Positions 35,614 to 45,560 of a stretch of DNA of 64,000 nt are shown here, piece by piece (the first letter of the stretch is position 1; every line of letters begins with the position of its first letter). Where the stretch lies: contig NZ_AMZB01000112.1 in assembly GCF_000313755.1 (NCBI RefSeq), positions 57,210 through 121,209 on the forward strand, read 5' to 3'. This DNA comes from Pseudomonas nitroreducens TX1. Its GTDB lineage: Bacteria; Pseudomonadota; Gammaproteobacteria; Pseudomonadales; Pseudomonadaceae. Made by a program: the position numbers and the translations under genes. The notes under the pieces are model-generated. The model saw nothing but the letters and a program-made list of their open reading frames with translations. It did not search any database and was not told the origin of the DNA.

Positions 35614-36510
35614 ATGGAATTCAAGCAGTTGCGCACCTTCGCCGAAGTCGTACGCCACGGCAGTTTCACCCAGGCGGCGGTGTACCTGAACGCCAGCCAG
35701 TCGGCGGTGAGCAAGCAGGTCGCGCAATTGGAGCAGAGCCTGCGCGTACAACTGCTGGAGCGCAGCGGCCCGCACTTGCGCCTGACCGCCGCTGGCGAAG
35801 TCGTGCTGCGCCGCGCCGAGGACATGCTGCGCCTGCGCCGCGAACTGCACACCGAACTGGACGACCTCACCCACCTGCACCGCGGCGAACTGCGCCTGGG
35901 CCTGCCGCTGCTCGGCGCCGATGCTTTGTTCGCCGGACGTTTCGCCGAATACCGGCGGCGCTACCCGAACATCGCCGTGCACCTGATCGAGGGCGGCAGC
36001 AAGACCATGGAAGAGATGGTCTACAGCGGTGAACTGGAACTGGGCGGCGGCCTCACGCCGGACGATCCCGGCTTCGACTGGCAGCCCTTCTGCAACGAGC
36101 CGCTGGATGTGCTGCTGCCCGCCGCACACCCGCTGGCGGGCCGCGAGAGCCTGGAGCTCGCGGAGCTCTCCGACACCCCCTTCCTGCTCTACCAGCAGAG
36201 CTTCACCCTCAACGACCGGCTGCTGCGCGCCTGCCGCGAGGTCGGTTTCGAGCCGAAGGAAGGCGGCCGCAGCGGCCAGGCGGACTTCCTCGGCGCGCTG
36301 GTCGCCGCCGGGCAAGGTGCGGTGCTGCTGCCCCGGGTGGTAGCGAAGGGCCTGGAGCGGCCAGGGCTGGTGCGCGCACTGCTGAGCCGGCCCGACCTGC
36401 GCTGGGATATCAGCTTCATCTGGCGCCGCGATGCCTACCTGTCGAATGCGGCGAAGGCCTGGCTGGCGTTGATGGTGGAGATGCCGCTGCATGCGCAGGG
36501 CTCGGAGTGA
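35614..36510 (+). CDS. LysR family regulator (CidR-like by context)
   Basis: A 298-aa LysR protein: winged helix at 1-60 (MEFKQLRTFAEVVRHGSFTQ) and effector domain about 90-290. It is divergent from the cidA/lrgB pair; in Gram-positives CidR, a LysR, drives cidAB in response to acetate or pyruvate, so the same relationship is plausible here, but the ligand is not evident. The region 35502-35613 contains a small palindrome CCATTC-CA-GAATGG over the start codon that could serve autoregulation. Convergent with the membrane protein gene downstream. Confidence 0.88.
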   Translation: MEFKQLRTFAEVVRHGSFTQAAVYLNASQSAVSKQVAQLEQSLRVQLLERSGPHLRLTAAGEVVLRRAEDMLRLRRELHTELDDLTHLHRGELRLGLPLLGADALFAGRFAEYRRRYPNIAVHLIEGGSKTMEEMVYSGELELGGGLTPDDPGFDWQPFCNEPLDVLLPAAHPLAGRESLELAELSDTPFLLYQQSFTLNDRLLRACREVGFEPKEGGRSGQADFLGALVAAGQGAVLLPRVVAKGLERPGLVRALLSRPDLRWDISFIWRRDAYLSNAAKAWLALMVEMPLHAQGSE

Positions 36511-36517
36511 CGCGGGC

Positions 36518-37582
36518 TTACGAACCCGCGTCCTCCGGCGAGAAGTCGAAAGTGTCGAAGACGATCACGCCAGCCTTATCGTTGGGCAACTCGGCTTCGA
36601 TGCGCCCGTCAGGCTGCTGGACCACGGTCATGCCTTCGGCAATCGTCGCGCCGTCCGCACGCCGCGCTGCCTTGCCATTCACGGGAGTGAACAGCCAAGC
36701 GCCCGGAGCGCGGTCACGCAGGGTGCGATTGACCGACTGAACCTGTGTCCCGGCGGGGTAGCTGATCTCGCCCAGGGTGAATTCCCGAGCCAGGTTGGCG
36801 CTCTCGAAGCCATACAGCCTGCGCTCGCGGTCCAGCAGCAGGGTGACGCCGGACAGGGGTAGCTGCGCCAACTGCAGCGGCGCGTGGACGTCGATGCGCC
36901 AGACGTCAGCGTCGCGCAGGCCATCGCCGTAGGTCGTGGTGTAGCGCATCAGTTCGCTGTCCGTCGGAATATCCAGGCCGGCAGCATGATTGCCCGCCGC
37001 AATCTGGCAGCCCATCAGCAAGACTTCCGAGTCCGCCCGCACCGACAGGCGCATCGGCGCCTGCAGGCCGCAGTGCCAGCCATCGACCGTGGCCGGCGCG
37101 GCGATGCGCAATTCATGGACGGGCCACTCTACCGAAGCGCCCGCTGGCGTCTGCTCGTCCCAGGTGGAGCTGAAGCGCACGGAGAGCGCGGGAATCCCGT
37201 GAACCGGTGTCGGCACCGGAAACTCGACCTCCTCGGCGGCCTGCCAATCATGGGAGCCGGGCAACGACAGGCGCGTGCCGGCCGGCACGTCGAGGCCGCG
37301 GATGCGCGCCGGCTCAGTGAGGGTCGGGTGACGGGCCGCCTGTTCCTGCCGCATCTCCTCGCCAACCGCATGCCAGACGTAAGCCATGTAGGCCTGCGGA
37401 ATACACAGCACCAGCAGCACCACCAGCAGGCTCCAGGAAACCGTACGGTGGCGCCTCCACCACTGGCGCGCCGGGCGGAGCAAGCACAAGGCCAGCAGCC
37501 ACAGCAGCAGGGCCAGGACGGCCAGTGCCGACACGCCGAGCGTGATCAGCAGGGCCGGGGAAAACAGCGGTACCGGGATCAT
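36518..37582 (-). CDS. Membrane-anchored protein of unknown function
   Basis: A 354-aa protein with two N-terminal hydrophobic helices (about 8-36 and 45-68) and a large, mostly beta-rich domain after about 75 that would face the periplasm or the cytoplasm depending on topology. I do not recognise the domain. Its sequence is not of low complexity and codon use is normal. It lies 9 nt downstream of the DUF985 cupin gene on the same strand and so ends a three-gene run with flavodoxin. It could be an envelope-stress or regulatory protein, but nothing in the sequence decides. Confidence 0.75.
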   Translation of the reverse strand: MIPVPLFSPALLITLGVSALAVLALLLWLLALCLLRPARQWWRRHRTVSWSLLVVLLVLCIPQAYMAYVWHAVGEEMRQEQAARHPTLTEPARIRGLDVPAGTRLSLPGSHDWQAAEEVEFPVPTPVHGIPALSVRFSSTWDEQTPAGASVEWPVHELRIAAPATVDGWHCGLQAPMRLSVRADSEVLLMGCQIAAGNHAAGLDIPTDSELMRYTTTYGDGLRDADVWRIDVHAPLQLAQLPLSGVTLLLDRERRLYGFESANLAREFTLGEISYPAGTQVQSVNRTLRDRAPGAWLFTPVNGKAARRADGATIAEGMTVVQQPDGRIEAELPNDKAGVIVFDTFDFSPEDAGS

Positions 37583-37591
37583 CCTTGTCCC

Positions 37592-38059
37592 TCAGAGCAG
37601 ATCGGTGAACTCCATCAGGCGCGGCCATTCCCGCTGCGCCTGGCCATCGTCGGCGAGCAACTTGAAGCCAGCGAACTCGAAAGCCGGCGACACGGTGCAA
37701 CCCACCAGCACGTAATCTCCCAGGCAACGCGCAGCTTGCCAGGCGTGGGCGGGCACGGCGCGCTGCGGCAGACTGCCCTCGCCCACCGGGCCAAGCGTTT
37801 CACGACGTACCTCGGCATCCGCCCGCTCGGCGATCAATAACTCCAGCGGGCTGCCTTCGTGGAAATGCCAGAGCTCGTCGGCGTCCACGCGGTGCCAGCG
37901 GCTGACGGTGCCGGCGGGTAAAAGGAAGAGGATGGCCGAGGACTGCAGCCGGCCAGCGGCGCCCACGAGCCCCGATTCGAACACCCGCCGGTAGAAGCCG
38001 CCCTCGGGATGCGGGGCGAGCTGCAGGGTGTCGATCAGAAAGCGGGCGCGCGAGTGCAT
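37592..38059 (-). CDS. DUF985 family cupin
   Basis: A 155-aa small cupin with the family start LIDTLQLAPHPEGGFYRRVF and the core SRWHRVDADELWHFHEGSPLE. The DUF985 fold resembles sugar-binding cupins. The start at 38059 overlaps the flavodoxin stop as TGATG, which implies coupling. No metal- or substrate-specific function is known. It lies between flavodoxin and the membrane protein. Confidence 0.85.
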   Translation of the reverse strand: MHSRARFLIDTLQLAPHPEGGFYRRVFESGLVGAAGRLQSSAILFLLPAGTVSRWHRVDADELWHFHEGSPLELLIAERADAEVRRETLGPVGEGSLPQRAVPAHAWQAARCLGDYVLVGCTVSPAFEFAGFKLLADDGQAQREWPRLMEFTDLL

Positions 38060-38514
38060 CAGGCCTTCAGCGCGGCGATGAAATCGGCCAGCCACGGCTC
38101 GGAATCGGTCTCCTGGTCCACCGTCTCGCTGCCATCCAGGCGCAGCATCGGCACCACTTCCTGCACACCCAGTTCGGCGAACAGTTCACGCACCTGCTCT
38201 CCACCGCCGCAGTAGGTATCGCCGTAGCTGGAGTCGCCCAGCGCCAGCACAGCGCCCGGGCGGCCGCGCCACTCGCCCGGCAGGCGGTCGCGGATGGCGT
38301 GGAACAGCGGCTGGAAGCTGTCGGGCAGGTCGCCCATGCCAGTGGTGGCAGTCACCACCAGGAAGGCTTCGGGGGCGAACTCGAGCATGGCGTCCAGGGT
38401 GGCGCGCGGGTCGTACCAGGCTTCGAAGCCGGCGGCTTCGAGCAGGCGCCTGGCATGGCGCGCGACTTCCTCGGCGGTGCCGTAGACCGAGCCGGACACA
38501 ATGGCGACTTTCAT
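38059..38514 (-). CDS. Flavodoxin (MioC-like)
   Basis: A 151-aa FMN-binding electron carrier. The phosphate-binding loop is SGSVYGTAEEV at 7-17, TATTGMGDLPD holds the isoalloxazine loop near 60, and LGDSSYGDTYCGGGEQ near 95 is the second flavin loop. The pattern is that of short-chain, MioC-like flavodoxins, which give electrons to reductases such as those of biotin or methionine pathways. First gene of a three-gene minus-strand run; it is divergent from folM across 145 nt. Confidence 0.9.
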   Translation of the reverse strand: MKVAIVSGSVYGTAEEVARHARRLLEAAGFEAWYDPRATLDAMLEFAPEAFLVVTATTGMGDLPDSFQPLFHAIRDRLPGEWRGRPGAVLALGDSSYGDTYCGGGEQVRELFAELGVQEVVPMLRLDGSETVDQETDSEPWLADFIAALKA

Positions 38515-38659
38515 GTTCACTCCCACAAGGCAAGACAAGGCCGCCCATTATGCCCCATCCGTGCCGCACCGCGCCGGGGCTGGTATAGTTTTGCCCTACC
38601 CGGCCGCTAGGACATTGTCCGCCGCGGCGCTCCCTGAAGTGGATTTTCGCGAGGCGCGC

Positions 38660-39385
38660 ATGGGCCAGACCCCAGCCCCCATCCTGATCACCGGCGCCAG
38701 CCAGCGCATCGGCCTGCATTGCGCGAAGCGCCTGCTGGGGGACGGCCAGCCGGTCATCGTCAGCTATCGCCAGGACAAGCCCGGCATTGCCGAACTGCGT
38801 GAACTGGGCGCCACCTGCCTGCACGCCGAACTGGCCGACGAAGCCGGCATCCTCGCCTTCGTCGACCAACTGAAGTCCCATACCGATCGCCTGCGCGCGA
38901 TCATCCACAACGCCTCGGCCTGGATCGGCGACACCCCCGGCGAGGAAGCCCAGGCTTTCGAATCGCTGTTCCGCCTGCACATGCTCGCGCCCTACCTGAT
39001 CAACCTGCGCTGCGCGCCCTTGCTCGAGCGCGACGCGACCGAGCGCGGGGCCGCGGCGGACATCATCCACCTTTCCGACGACGTCGCCCGCAAGGGCAGC
39101 GCCAACCGCATCGCCTATTGCGCCAGCAAGGCCGGCCTGGACAACCTCACCCTGTCCTTCGCCGCGAGCCTTGCGCCGCGTATCAAGGTCAACGGCATCG
39201 CGCCGGCACTGATCCTGTTCAACGAAGGCGACGACGACGCCTACCGCGCCCGCACCCTGGCGAAATCCGCCATGGGCATCGAGCCCGGCCCGGACGTGAT
39301 CTACCAGAGCGTGCGCTACCTGCTCGACAGCCCCTACGTGACCGGCACTACCCTCACCGTCAACGGCGGCCGGCACCTCAAATGA
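38660..39385 (+). CDS. folM: Dihydromonapterin reductase
   Basis: A 241-aa short-chain dehydrogenase that reduces dihydromonapterin (and dihydrofolate weakly) with NADPH to give tetrahydromonapterin. It has TGASQRIG at 11-18 and Tyr153/Lys157 in [13 protein letters not shown]. The start at 38660 removes an unsupported extension from 38501. It is the first of folM-folE-folX (32 nt and 1 nt gaps), a cluster whose product serves as the cofactor of phenylalanine hydroxylase in pseudomonads. A TATAGT -10-like element is at 38584. Confidence 0.9.
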   Translation: MGQTPAPILITGASQRIGLHCAKRLLGDGQPVIVSYRQDKPGIAELRELGATCLHAELADEAGILAFVDQLKSHTDRLRAIIHNASAWIGDTPGEEAQAFESLFRLHMLAPYLINLRCAPLLERDATERGAAADIIHLSDDVARKGSANRIAYCASKAGLDNLTLSFAASLAPRIKVNGIAPALILFNEGDDDAYRARTLAKSAMGIEPGPDVIYQSVRYLLDSPYVTGTTLTVNGGRHLK

Positions 39386-39417
39386 CCCGCCCGGCGCGGG
39401 CGCGAGGAACTCCCACG

Positions 39418-39978
39418 ATGATCGAAGACATGTCTCACCACTACCGTGAGATTCTCAAAGGGCTCGGCGAAGACCCGACCCGCGAAGGCCTGCTGGACAC
39501 TCCCAAGCGCGCCGCCAAGGCCATGCAGTACCTCTGCCACGGCTATGGGCAGACGCTGGAGGAGATCGTCAACGGCGCGCTGTTCGCCTCGGACAATGAC
39601 GAAATGGTGATCGTGAAGGACATCGAGCTCTACTCGCTGTGCGAACATCACCTGCTGCCCTTCATCGGCAAGGCCCACGTGGCATACATTCCCACCGGCA
39701 AGGTGCTGGGCCTGTCGAAGGTCGCACGCATCGTCGACATGTTCGCGCGCCGCCTGCAGATCCAGGAAAGCCTGACCCGGCAGATCGCCGAGGCAGTCCA
39801 GCAGGTCACCAGTGCCGCCGGCGTGGCGGTGGTGATCGAGGCGCAGCACATGTGCATGATGATGCGCGGAGTGGAGAAGCAGAACTCGGTGATGAACACC
39901 TCGGTGATGCTCGGCGCCTTCCGCGCGTCCACCAATACCCGCCAGGAATTCCTGCAACTGATCGGACGGAGCAAGTGA
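39418..39978 (+). CDS. folE: GTP cyclohydrolase I (FolE, type IA)
   Basis: A 186-aa enzyme converting GTP to 7,8-dihydroneopterin triphosphate. Zinc ligands are Cys75 and His78 in [10 protein letters not shown] and Cys146 in QHMCMMMRG, and the motif [16 protein letters not shown] is at 21-36. It is the central gene of the folM-folE-folX cluster. As the product is epimerised by FolX, this copy likely supplies the monapterin branch rather than housekeeping folate; the genome probably has other GTP cyclohydrolases. Confidence 0.93.
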   Translation: MIEDMSHHYREILKGLGEDPTREGLLDTPKRAAKAMQYLCHGYGQTLEEIVNGALFASDNDEMVIVKDIELYSLCEHHLLPFIGKAHVAYIPTGKVLGLSKVARIVDMFARRLQIQESLTRQIAEAVQQVTSAAGVAVVIEAQHMCMMMRGVEKQNSVMNTSVMLGAFRASTNTRQEFLQLIGRSK

Positions 39979-39979
39979 A

Positions 39980-40351
39980 ATGACGCAATTGCAGCCGGGC
40001 ATGGCGCGAATCCGGGTCAAGGACCTGCGCGTGCGCACCTACATCGGCATCAAGGAGGAGGAAATCCTCAACAAGCAGGATGTGCTGATCAACCTCACCA
40101 TCCTCTACCCGGCTGGCGATGCGGTGCAGGTCAACGACATCGATCACGCGCTGAACTATCGCACCATCACCAAGGCGATCATCGCCCACGTCGAGGAAAA
40201 CCGTTTCGCCCTGCTCGAGCGCCTGACCCAGGAACTGCTCGACCTGGTCATGGCCAACCCCGCCGTGCGCTACGCCGAGGTGGAAGTGGACAAGCCCCAC
40301 GCCCTGCGCTTCGCCGAGTCGGTATCCATCGCCCTGGCCGCCCAGCGCTGA
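39980..40351 (+). CDS. folX: Dihydroneopterin triphosphate 2'-epimerase
   Basis: A 123-aa FolB-superfamily protein beginning [20 protein letters not shown] with [18 protein letters not shown] and the helix [18 protein letters not shown]. FolX converts dihydroneopterin triphosphate to dihydromonapterin triphosphate. One nucleotide separates it from folE, so translation is coupled. The cluster provides tetrahydromonapterin. Confidence 0.92.
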   Translation: MTQLQPGMARIRVKDLRVRTYIGIKEEEILNKQDVLINLTILYPAGDAVQVNDIDHALNYRTITKAIIAHVEENRFALLERLTQELLDLVMANPAVRYAEVEVDKPHALRFAESVSIALAAQR

Positions 40352-40380
40352 GCCGCGACATTACCCAGCAGCCACCCTGC

Positions 40381-40408
40381 ACGCCCGTGCCAGTCGGCCA
40401 ACGGGCGT
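40381..40408 (+). terminator. Hairpin after folX
   Basis: ACGCCCGT at 40381-40388 pairs with ACGGGCGT at 40401-40408 across 12 nt, 30 nt after the folX stop. There is no T-run, so termination here would be weak. Confidence 0.4.
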
Positions 40409-40487
40409 TGCTGGCAGATCGCCCGCCTCTTAGAATCTCGCCAGCCCCGCCATGCGCCTCTGATGCGCCTTAGTAGAGAGACATGCC

Positions 40488-40799
40488 ATGACCGAGCCGA
40501 TGAACCTGACCGACGAGCAGCGCACCGAACTCGAAGCCGCCGCGTTCCGCACCCTGGTGCAGCACCTGCGTACCCGCAAGGATGTGCAGAACATCGATCT
40601 GATGAATCTTGCCGGGTTCTGCCGCAACTGCCTGTCCAAATGGTACAAGGCGGCCGCGGACGACATGGACCTGCCGGTCAGCCCGGACCAGGCCCGCGAA
40701 GAGATCTACGGCATGCCTTACGCCGAATGGAAGGCCAAGTACCAGACGGAAGCCTCGCCCGAGCAACAGGCGGCCTTCGATACCGCGAAGAAACACTAA
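40488..40799 (+). CDS. DUF1244 family protein
   Basis: A 103-aa protein with the DUF1244 core FCRNCLSKWYKAAADDM and YGMPYAEWKAKYQ. The Cys pair in CRNC could bind metal. The family is conserved in proteobacteria without known function. It lies 12 nt upstream of the HopJ-family gene, as in related genomes, so the two are a unit. AGTAGAGAGACATGCC precedes the ATG at 40488. Confidence 0.85.
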   Translation: MTEPMNLTDEQRTELEAAAFRTLVQHLRTRKDVQNIDLMNLAGFCRNCLSKWYKAAADDMDLPVSPDQAREEIYGMPYAEWKAKYQTEASPEQQAAFDTAKKH

Positions 40800-40811
40800 G
40801 AGTTTGCCTTG

Positions 40812-41150
40812 ATGACCCTCAACGATTTCCGCTCGCGTCTGCGCAGCGAGCAGCACCTGTTCACCGACACCCTGGCGTACATCGCCGAGCACTACAGCTA
40901 CACCCCCAGCGCCTTCACCAACGGCAGCGTGGAAAACCCCGCCGGGCAGAACGAAGGGTCCTGCAAGACCCTGGGCTTCGCCATTCTCGAAGGCCTGAGC
41001 CAGGAAGAGTCGCTGCTGGCCTTTGGCGAGCACTACCGCGCCGTACGCGACAACCCCGAGGGCACCGACCACGCCAACATCCGCGCCCTGCTGAGCACGG
41101 GCCTGGCTGGCGTCAACTTCGAGCGTCAGCCGCTGTCGCGCCGCGGCTGA
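40812..41150 (+). CDS. HopJ type III effector family protein
   Basis: A 112-aa protein of the HopJ family (PF08888): LNDFRSRLRSEQHLFTDTL, then HYSYTPSAFTNGSVENPAGQ and SCKTLGFAILEG. The name derives from a P. syringae candidate effector, but such genes are widespread in non-pathogens, have no secretion signal or hrp box here, and pair with DUF1244, so a housekeeping role is more likely. ATG at 40812 is used; the TTG before it is adjacent. The strong terminator at 41173 closes the unit. Confidence 0.85.
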   Translation: MTLNDFRSRLRSEQHLFTDTLAYIAEHYSYTPSAFTNGSVENPAGQNEGSCKTLGFAILEGLSQEESLLAFGEHYRAVRDNPEGTDHANIRALLSTGLAGVNFERQPLSRRG

Positions 41151-41172
41151 GGCCGCCTGGCTCGATGAAAAG

Positions 41173-41196
41173 GCCCCGCTGATGCGGGGCTTTTTC
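41173..41196 (+). terminator. Rho-independent terminator after the HopJ gene
   Basis: GCCCCGC pairs with GCGGGGC across TGAT (41173-41190), followed by TTTTTC. It is 22 nt beyond the stop. Confidence 0.9.
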
Positions 41197-41262
41197 TTGG
41201 GCGAACACCTGGCGTGATCTGGCAACCCTGGCAGCGAAATTGCCAGGCAGGGTGCCAAGCGG

Positions 41263-41285
41263 TTCGCGAGCACGCTCGCTCCTGC
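41263..41285. repeat. Single REP-like unit
   Basis: TTCGCGAGCACGCTCGCTCC, a variant of the Pseudomonas REP core, stands between two terminators at the point where the gene order joins two PAO1-distant segments. Confidence 0.65.
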
Positions 41286-41308
41286 AAACAGTACGTTCGG
41301 CCCGCACA

Positions 41309-41333
41309 GAAAAAGGCCCCGCCAAGCGGGGCC
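41309..41333 (-). terminator. Rho-independent terminator after trxB
   Basis: On the minus strand, GGCCCCGC pairs with GCGGGGCC across a TTG loop, followed by TTTTT (41309-41314). It lies 28 nt beyond the trxB stop. Confidence 0.9.
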
Positions 41334-41361
41334 CCTTCCTGCACGCCGGCTCTTCGGGCCG

Positions 41362-42414
<1,053 letters not shown>

Positions 42415-42488
42415 TCACCCGGAGACTGGAGGCAATGCGGTGTGACCGAAATCACAGTTGCATTCTCCGGCAGAACTCCGGGAAACCC

Positions 42489-42543
42489 TTGAGATAAGTC
42501 AGGGATTTCCGCTATCGCGCCCGGCTCGTTGAGATAAGTCAGG
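42489..42543. promoter_or_regulatory. Two 15-bp direct repeats 40 bp apart
   Basis: TTGAGATAAGTCAGG occurs identically at 42489-42503 and 42529-42543. The 40-bp period is close to four helical turns, so one protein could bind both copies on the same face of the DNA. The sequence is not a consensus I recognise. Confidence 0.5.
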
Positions 42544-42640
42544 AAGTCTCGGAACGACCCTCGAACTGGTTCGATAGCACATGGCACGTAGCTTACCGCC
42601 GCGCTCGCGGCCTGCTGAAATGTCCAATCTCAATGCACCT

Positions 42641-42657
42641 CATAGGCTTGGCCTATG
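42641..42657. promoter_or_regulatory. Palindrome CATAGGC-N3-GCCTATG
   Basis: A 17-bp symmetrical site with perfect 7-bp arms, 61 bp upstream of the GGDEF gene start, in operator position. The binding protein is not identified. Confidence 0.45.
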
Positions 42658-42718
42658 CAGCGCACGCCCACGGCCCGGATGGCTAGACTCAAACAGAACA
42701 AAGGTCACACGCATTGCC

Positions 42719-44650
42719 ATGAACCTTCGCGCCCGCCTGCTCTGGCTGTGCCTGCCCCTGTTCGTCGCGAGCCTTGCCGGGGTCTGGCTGCTATCGGACC
42801 TGATCCTGCTCGACCGCTTCGACCGCGGCGACCGCCAGCGCCTGGCCGATGAGGTGCGCATCGTCCACAACCGCGTCGCCTACGAGAAACAGCGCAACCT
42901 CGACATCGTCCACAGCTATGCCTGGTGGGACGCCAGCTACCGGTTCATGCGCCTGCCGCAGGCAAACTTCGTCGAGGAAAATCTCGACCAGGACCTGCTG
43001 GGTATCCTGGGGTTCGACTACGTGCTCTACCTCGACCGCAAAGGCCGGACAGTCGCCCAGCAATGGAAACTCGACGGGCTGGCCCGGCGTTTTCCCCAGC
43101 AGAAGGTTCCCGACGCCAACCAACTGCGCCAGGGCGTCCTGCGGACCGCCCTGGAACTGGGCGCGCTGGATATCGAAGGCGATCCGCACCACAGCCTTGA
43201 CCAGTTGCTGCAGATAGAAGGCCTGCCGCAGCTGCTGCTCACCTACCCGATCAGCAATAGCGCCGGCACCGCCGAGCCGGCTGGCGTGGTCATCGCCGGC
43301 GTGCTGCTCGACAGGGCGCGCATGTCCAGCCTGCAGACCCAGATGGGCGCAAGCCTGCGTCTGGCACAGGACCCGGTGCAGGGCAACGACTGGCGCACCC
43401 TGAATATCCCCACCGGGCGCGGCGCCACGCTGATCAGTCCCCGGCGCCTGCTGGATGAAAACAACCAGCAGATGTCCCTGCTCTACCTCGATTCGCACGG
43501 GCGGGCACAACTGCGCCTGGAGCTCACCAGCCCCAGGCCGCTGTACCAGCAGGGCCGGCAGTCCGTCCGGCTGTTCCTTTACCTGACTATCGGCCTGCTC
43601 GGTGGGGCCACGGTGCTCGCCTATGTGGCGCTGGAATTCCGCATCATCCGCAGGGTGTCCACCATGAACCGGGAAGTCGCGGTCATCGGCCAGGACGGCG
43701 CGCCTTCGCGCCTGAGCCCCCAGGGAGCCGACGAGCTGGGCCAGCTGGCCAGCGAGATGAATCACATGCTCGACCGCCTGGAGCAGAGCGAAGCACGGGA
43801 CCGGGCGATCCTCGACGCGATCCGCGATGGCTTCTTCGAGATGGACACGCAAGGCGTCATCCTCACCCTCAATCCGGCGTTGTGCCGGATGCTCGGTTAC
43901 AGCGCCGAGCAACTCGCTGGCCAGCATTTCGGCATTCTGCTGCAGGAGGCGGACCTGCTCAGGGCCCGCAGCCTCTATGAGCAGGCTCGCGACGACGAAC
44001 AGGAAACCACCTTCTCCGCTCCCTTCAAGCGCCGCGATGGCCGGCTGGTCAACTGCGAAACGCGGCTCTCGGCGATCCGCGACGCCCAGGGCGAGTTCCA
44101 GGGCTTCCGCGGCATCCTGCGCGACATCAGTGATCAGGTGGCCTATCAGAAGCAGCTGCTGGACCTGGCCTACCGCGACACCCTCACCGGGCTGGGCAAC
44201 CGCAAGGCGTTCAACGAACAACTGGGGCAGGCCGTCGTGCAGGCCCGTCGCGTGGCCCTGCTGTACATCGACCTGGACCGCTTCAAGCAGGTCAACGACC
44301 GCTTCGGCCATGCCATAGGCGATGCCCTGCTCGGAACGGTGGGCGAGCGCATGCGCAGCAGCCTGCGCCAGCCGGACCAGGCCTTCCGCCTGGGCGGCGA
44401 CGAATTCGCCGTGCTGCTGGAAAACGCCGAGCCGGACCAGGCCGAAGCCCTGGGCACACGCCTGCTGGCCGTGCTCGGCGCGCAGTACCACCTGGGCGGC
44501 CAGGTGATCGACTTCGTCACGCCCAGCATCGGTATCGCCTTCTACCCACAGGATGCCGGCGACGCCGATGCCCTCACCCGCGCCGCCGATATCGCCATGT
44601 ACCAGGCCAAGCAGGAACGCAATCGCTGCTATCGCTATACCGTCGCCTGA
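42719..44650 (+). CDS. Diguanylate cyclase with CHASE4, HAMP and PAS domains
   Basis: A 643-aa membrane sensor synthesising cyclic di-GMP. An N-terminal helix (about 8-30) precedes a periplasmic CHASE4-like domain (about 45-270) with [11 protein letters not shown], a second helix near 285-305, HAMP about 305-360, a PAS domain about 365-480 and a GGDEF domain to the end. The active site GGDEF is intact at 559-563 and the inhibitory I-site RQPD lies five residues before it, so product feedback is expected. Activity is likely. It resembles PAO1 PA0847 in place and architecture. The start at 42719 gives [21 protein letters not shown]. Confidence 0.88.
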   Translation: MNLRARLLWLCLPLFVASLAGVWLLSDLILLDRFDRGDRQRLADEVRIVHNRVAYEKQRNLDIVHSYAWWDASYRFMRLPQANFVEENLDQDLLGILGFDYVLYLDRKGRTVAQQWKLDGLARRFPQQKVPDANQLRQGVLRTALELGALDIEGDPHHSLDQLLQIEGLPQLLLTYPISNSAGTAEPAGVVIAGVLLDRARMSSLQTQMGASLRLAQDPVQGNDWRTLNIPTGRGATLISPRRLLDENNQQMSLLYLDSHGRAQLRLELTSPRPLYQQGRQSVRLFLYLTIGLLGGATVLAYVALEFRIIRRVSTMNREVAVIGQDGAPSRLSPQGADELGQLASEMNHMLDRLEQSEARDRAILDAIRDGFFEMDTQGVILTLNPALCRMLGYSAEQLAGQHFGILLQEADLLRARSLYEQARDDEQETTFSAPFKRRDGRLVNCETRLSAIRDAQGEFQGFRGILRDISDQVAYQKQLLDLAYRDTLTGLGNRKAFNEQLGQAVVQARRVALLYIDLDRFKQVNDRFGHAIGDALLGTVGERMRSSLRQPDQAFRLGGDEFAVLLENAEPDQAEALGTRLLAVLGAQYHLGGQVIDFVTPSIGIAFYPQDAGDADALTRAADIAMYQAKQERNRCYRYTVA

Positions 44651-44747
44651 ACGCTGCTACGCGAACACATACCCGGCAAAACAGACGGCTCGCCGGTCGT
44701 CAGCCGGGTCTGCTAAGGTCTCCGACGGTTCACACCTGGAGAAGCCA

Positions 44748-45488
44748 ATGTCCACCCTGCGCGGCCCGCAATACTTGAGCGAAGGCCTTAAACTGATGAT
44801 GCGCCCCGGCCTGCGGCTGTTCGTGCTGCTGCCCCTGAGCATCAACCTGTTGCTGTTCGTCGGCCTGATCGGCTTCGCCATCAACCAGTTCAGCCACTGG
44901 GTAGACTGGCTGATGCCGAGCCTGCCGGACTGGCTCAGCTTCCTGCAGTTCATCCTCTGGCCGCTGTTCGTGGCGCTGGTACTGCTGATCGTGTTCTTCA
45001 CCTTCACCATGATCGCCAACATCATCGCCGCGCCCTTCAACGGCTTCCTCGCGGAAAAGGTCGAAGTGGTGGTGCGCGGCACCGACGACTTCCCCGAGTT
45101 CAGCTGGGGCGAGCTGATGGCCATGGTCCCGCGCACCATCGGCCGCGAACTGCGCAAGCTCGGCTACTTCCTGCCGCGCGCCATCGCGCTGTTCATCCTC
45201 AGCCTGATCCCCGGCCTGAACCTGATCGCCGCCCCGCTGTGGCTGATTTTCGGCGTGTGGATGATGGCCGTGCAGTACATCGACTACCCGGCGGACAACC
45301 ACAAGCTGGGCTGGAACGAGATGCTCGCCTGGCTGCGCAGCAAGCGCTGGGCCTGCATGGGCTTTGGCGGGGTGACCTACCTGGCGCTGCTGATCCCGCT
45401 GGTCAACCTGGTCGCCATGCCCGCCGCCGTGGCCGGCGCGGTGCTGTTCTGGGTGCGCGAGGGTGGTGAAAAGGCGCTGGTGAAGTAA
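44748..45488 (+). CDS. cysZ: Sulfate transporter CysZ
   Basis: A 246-aa inner-membrane protein of the EI24/CysZ family: [20 protein letters not shown] opens the sequence and several hydrophobic helices follow (about 25-50, 65-95, 145-170 and 200-230). CysZ mediates sulfate uptake for cysteine synthesis. The start at 44748 has CTGGAGAAGCCA upstream; the frame from 44553 overlaps the GGDEF gene and is not used. It is downstream of the cyclase, as in PAO1. Confidence 0.9.
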   Translation: MSTLRGPQYLSEGLKLMMRPGLRLFVLLPLSINLLLFVGLIGFAINQFSHWVDWLMPSLPDWLSFLQFILWPLFVALVLLIVFFTFTMIANIIAAPFNGFLAEKVEVVVRGTDDFPEFSWGELMAMVPRTIGRELRKLGYFLPRAIALFILSLIPGLNLIAAPLWLIFGVWMMAVQYIDYPADNHKLGWNEMLAWLRSKRWACMGFGGVTYLALLIPLVNLVAMPAAVAGAVLFWVREGGEKALVK

Positions 45489-45560
45489 CCGTCGGCGGCT
45501 GTCACCTATCGATCATCGCATTGTCATCGGCGCGCCACCGCACGCCGGGACACTGCGAGC

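Noticed and set aside
40812..41150. HopJ gene as a sign of a type III secretion locus
   Set aside because: No secretion genes, hrp box or signal nearby; the family is widespread in non-pathogens.
42791..44491. A 566-codon minus-strand frame antisense to the GGDEF gene
   Set aside because: Shadow frame; the cyclase has intact catalytic and I-site motifs on the plus strand.
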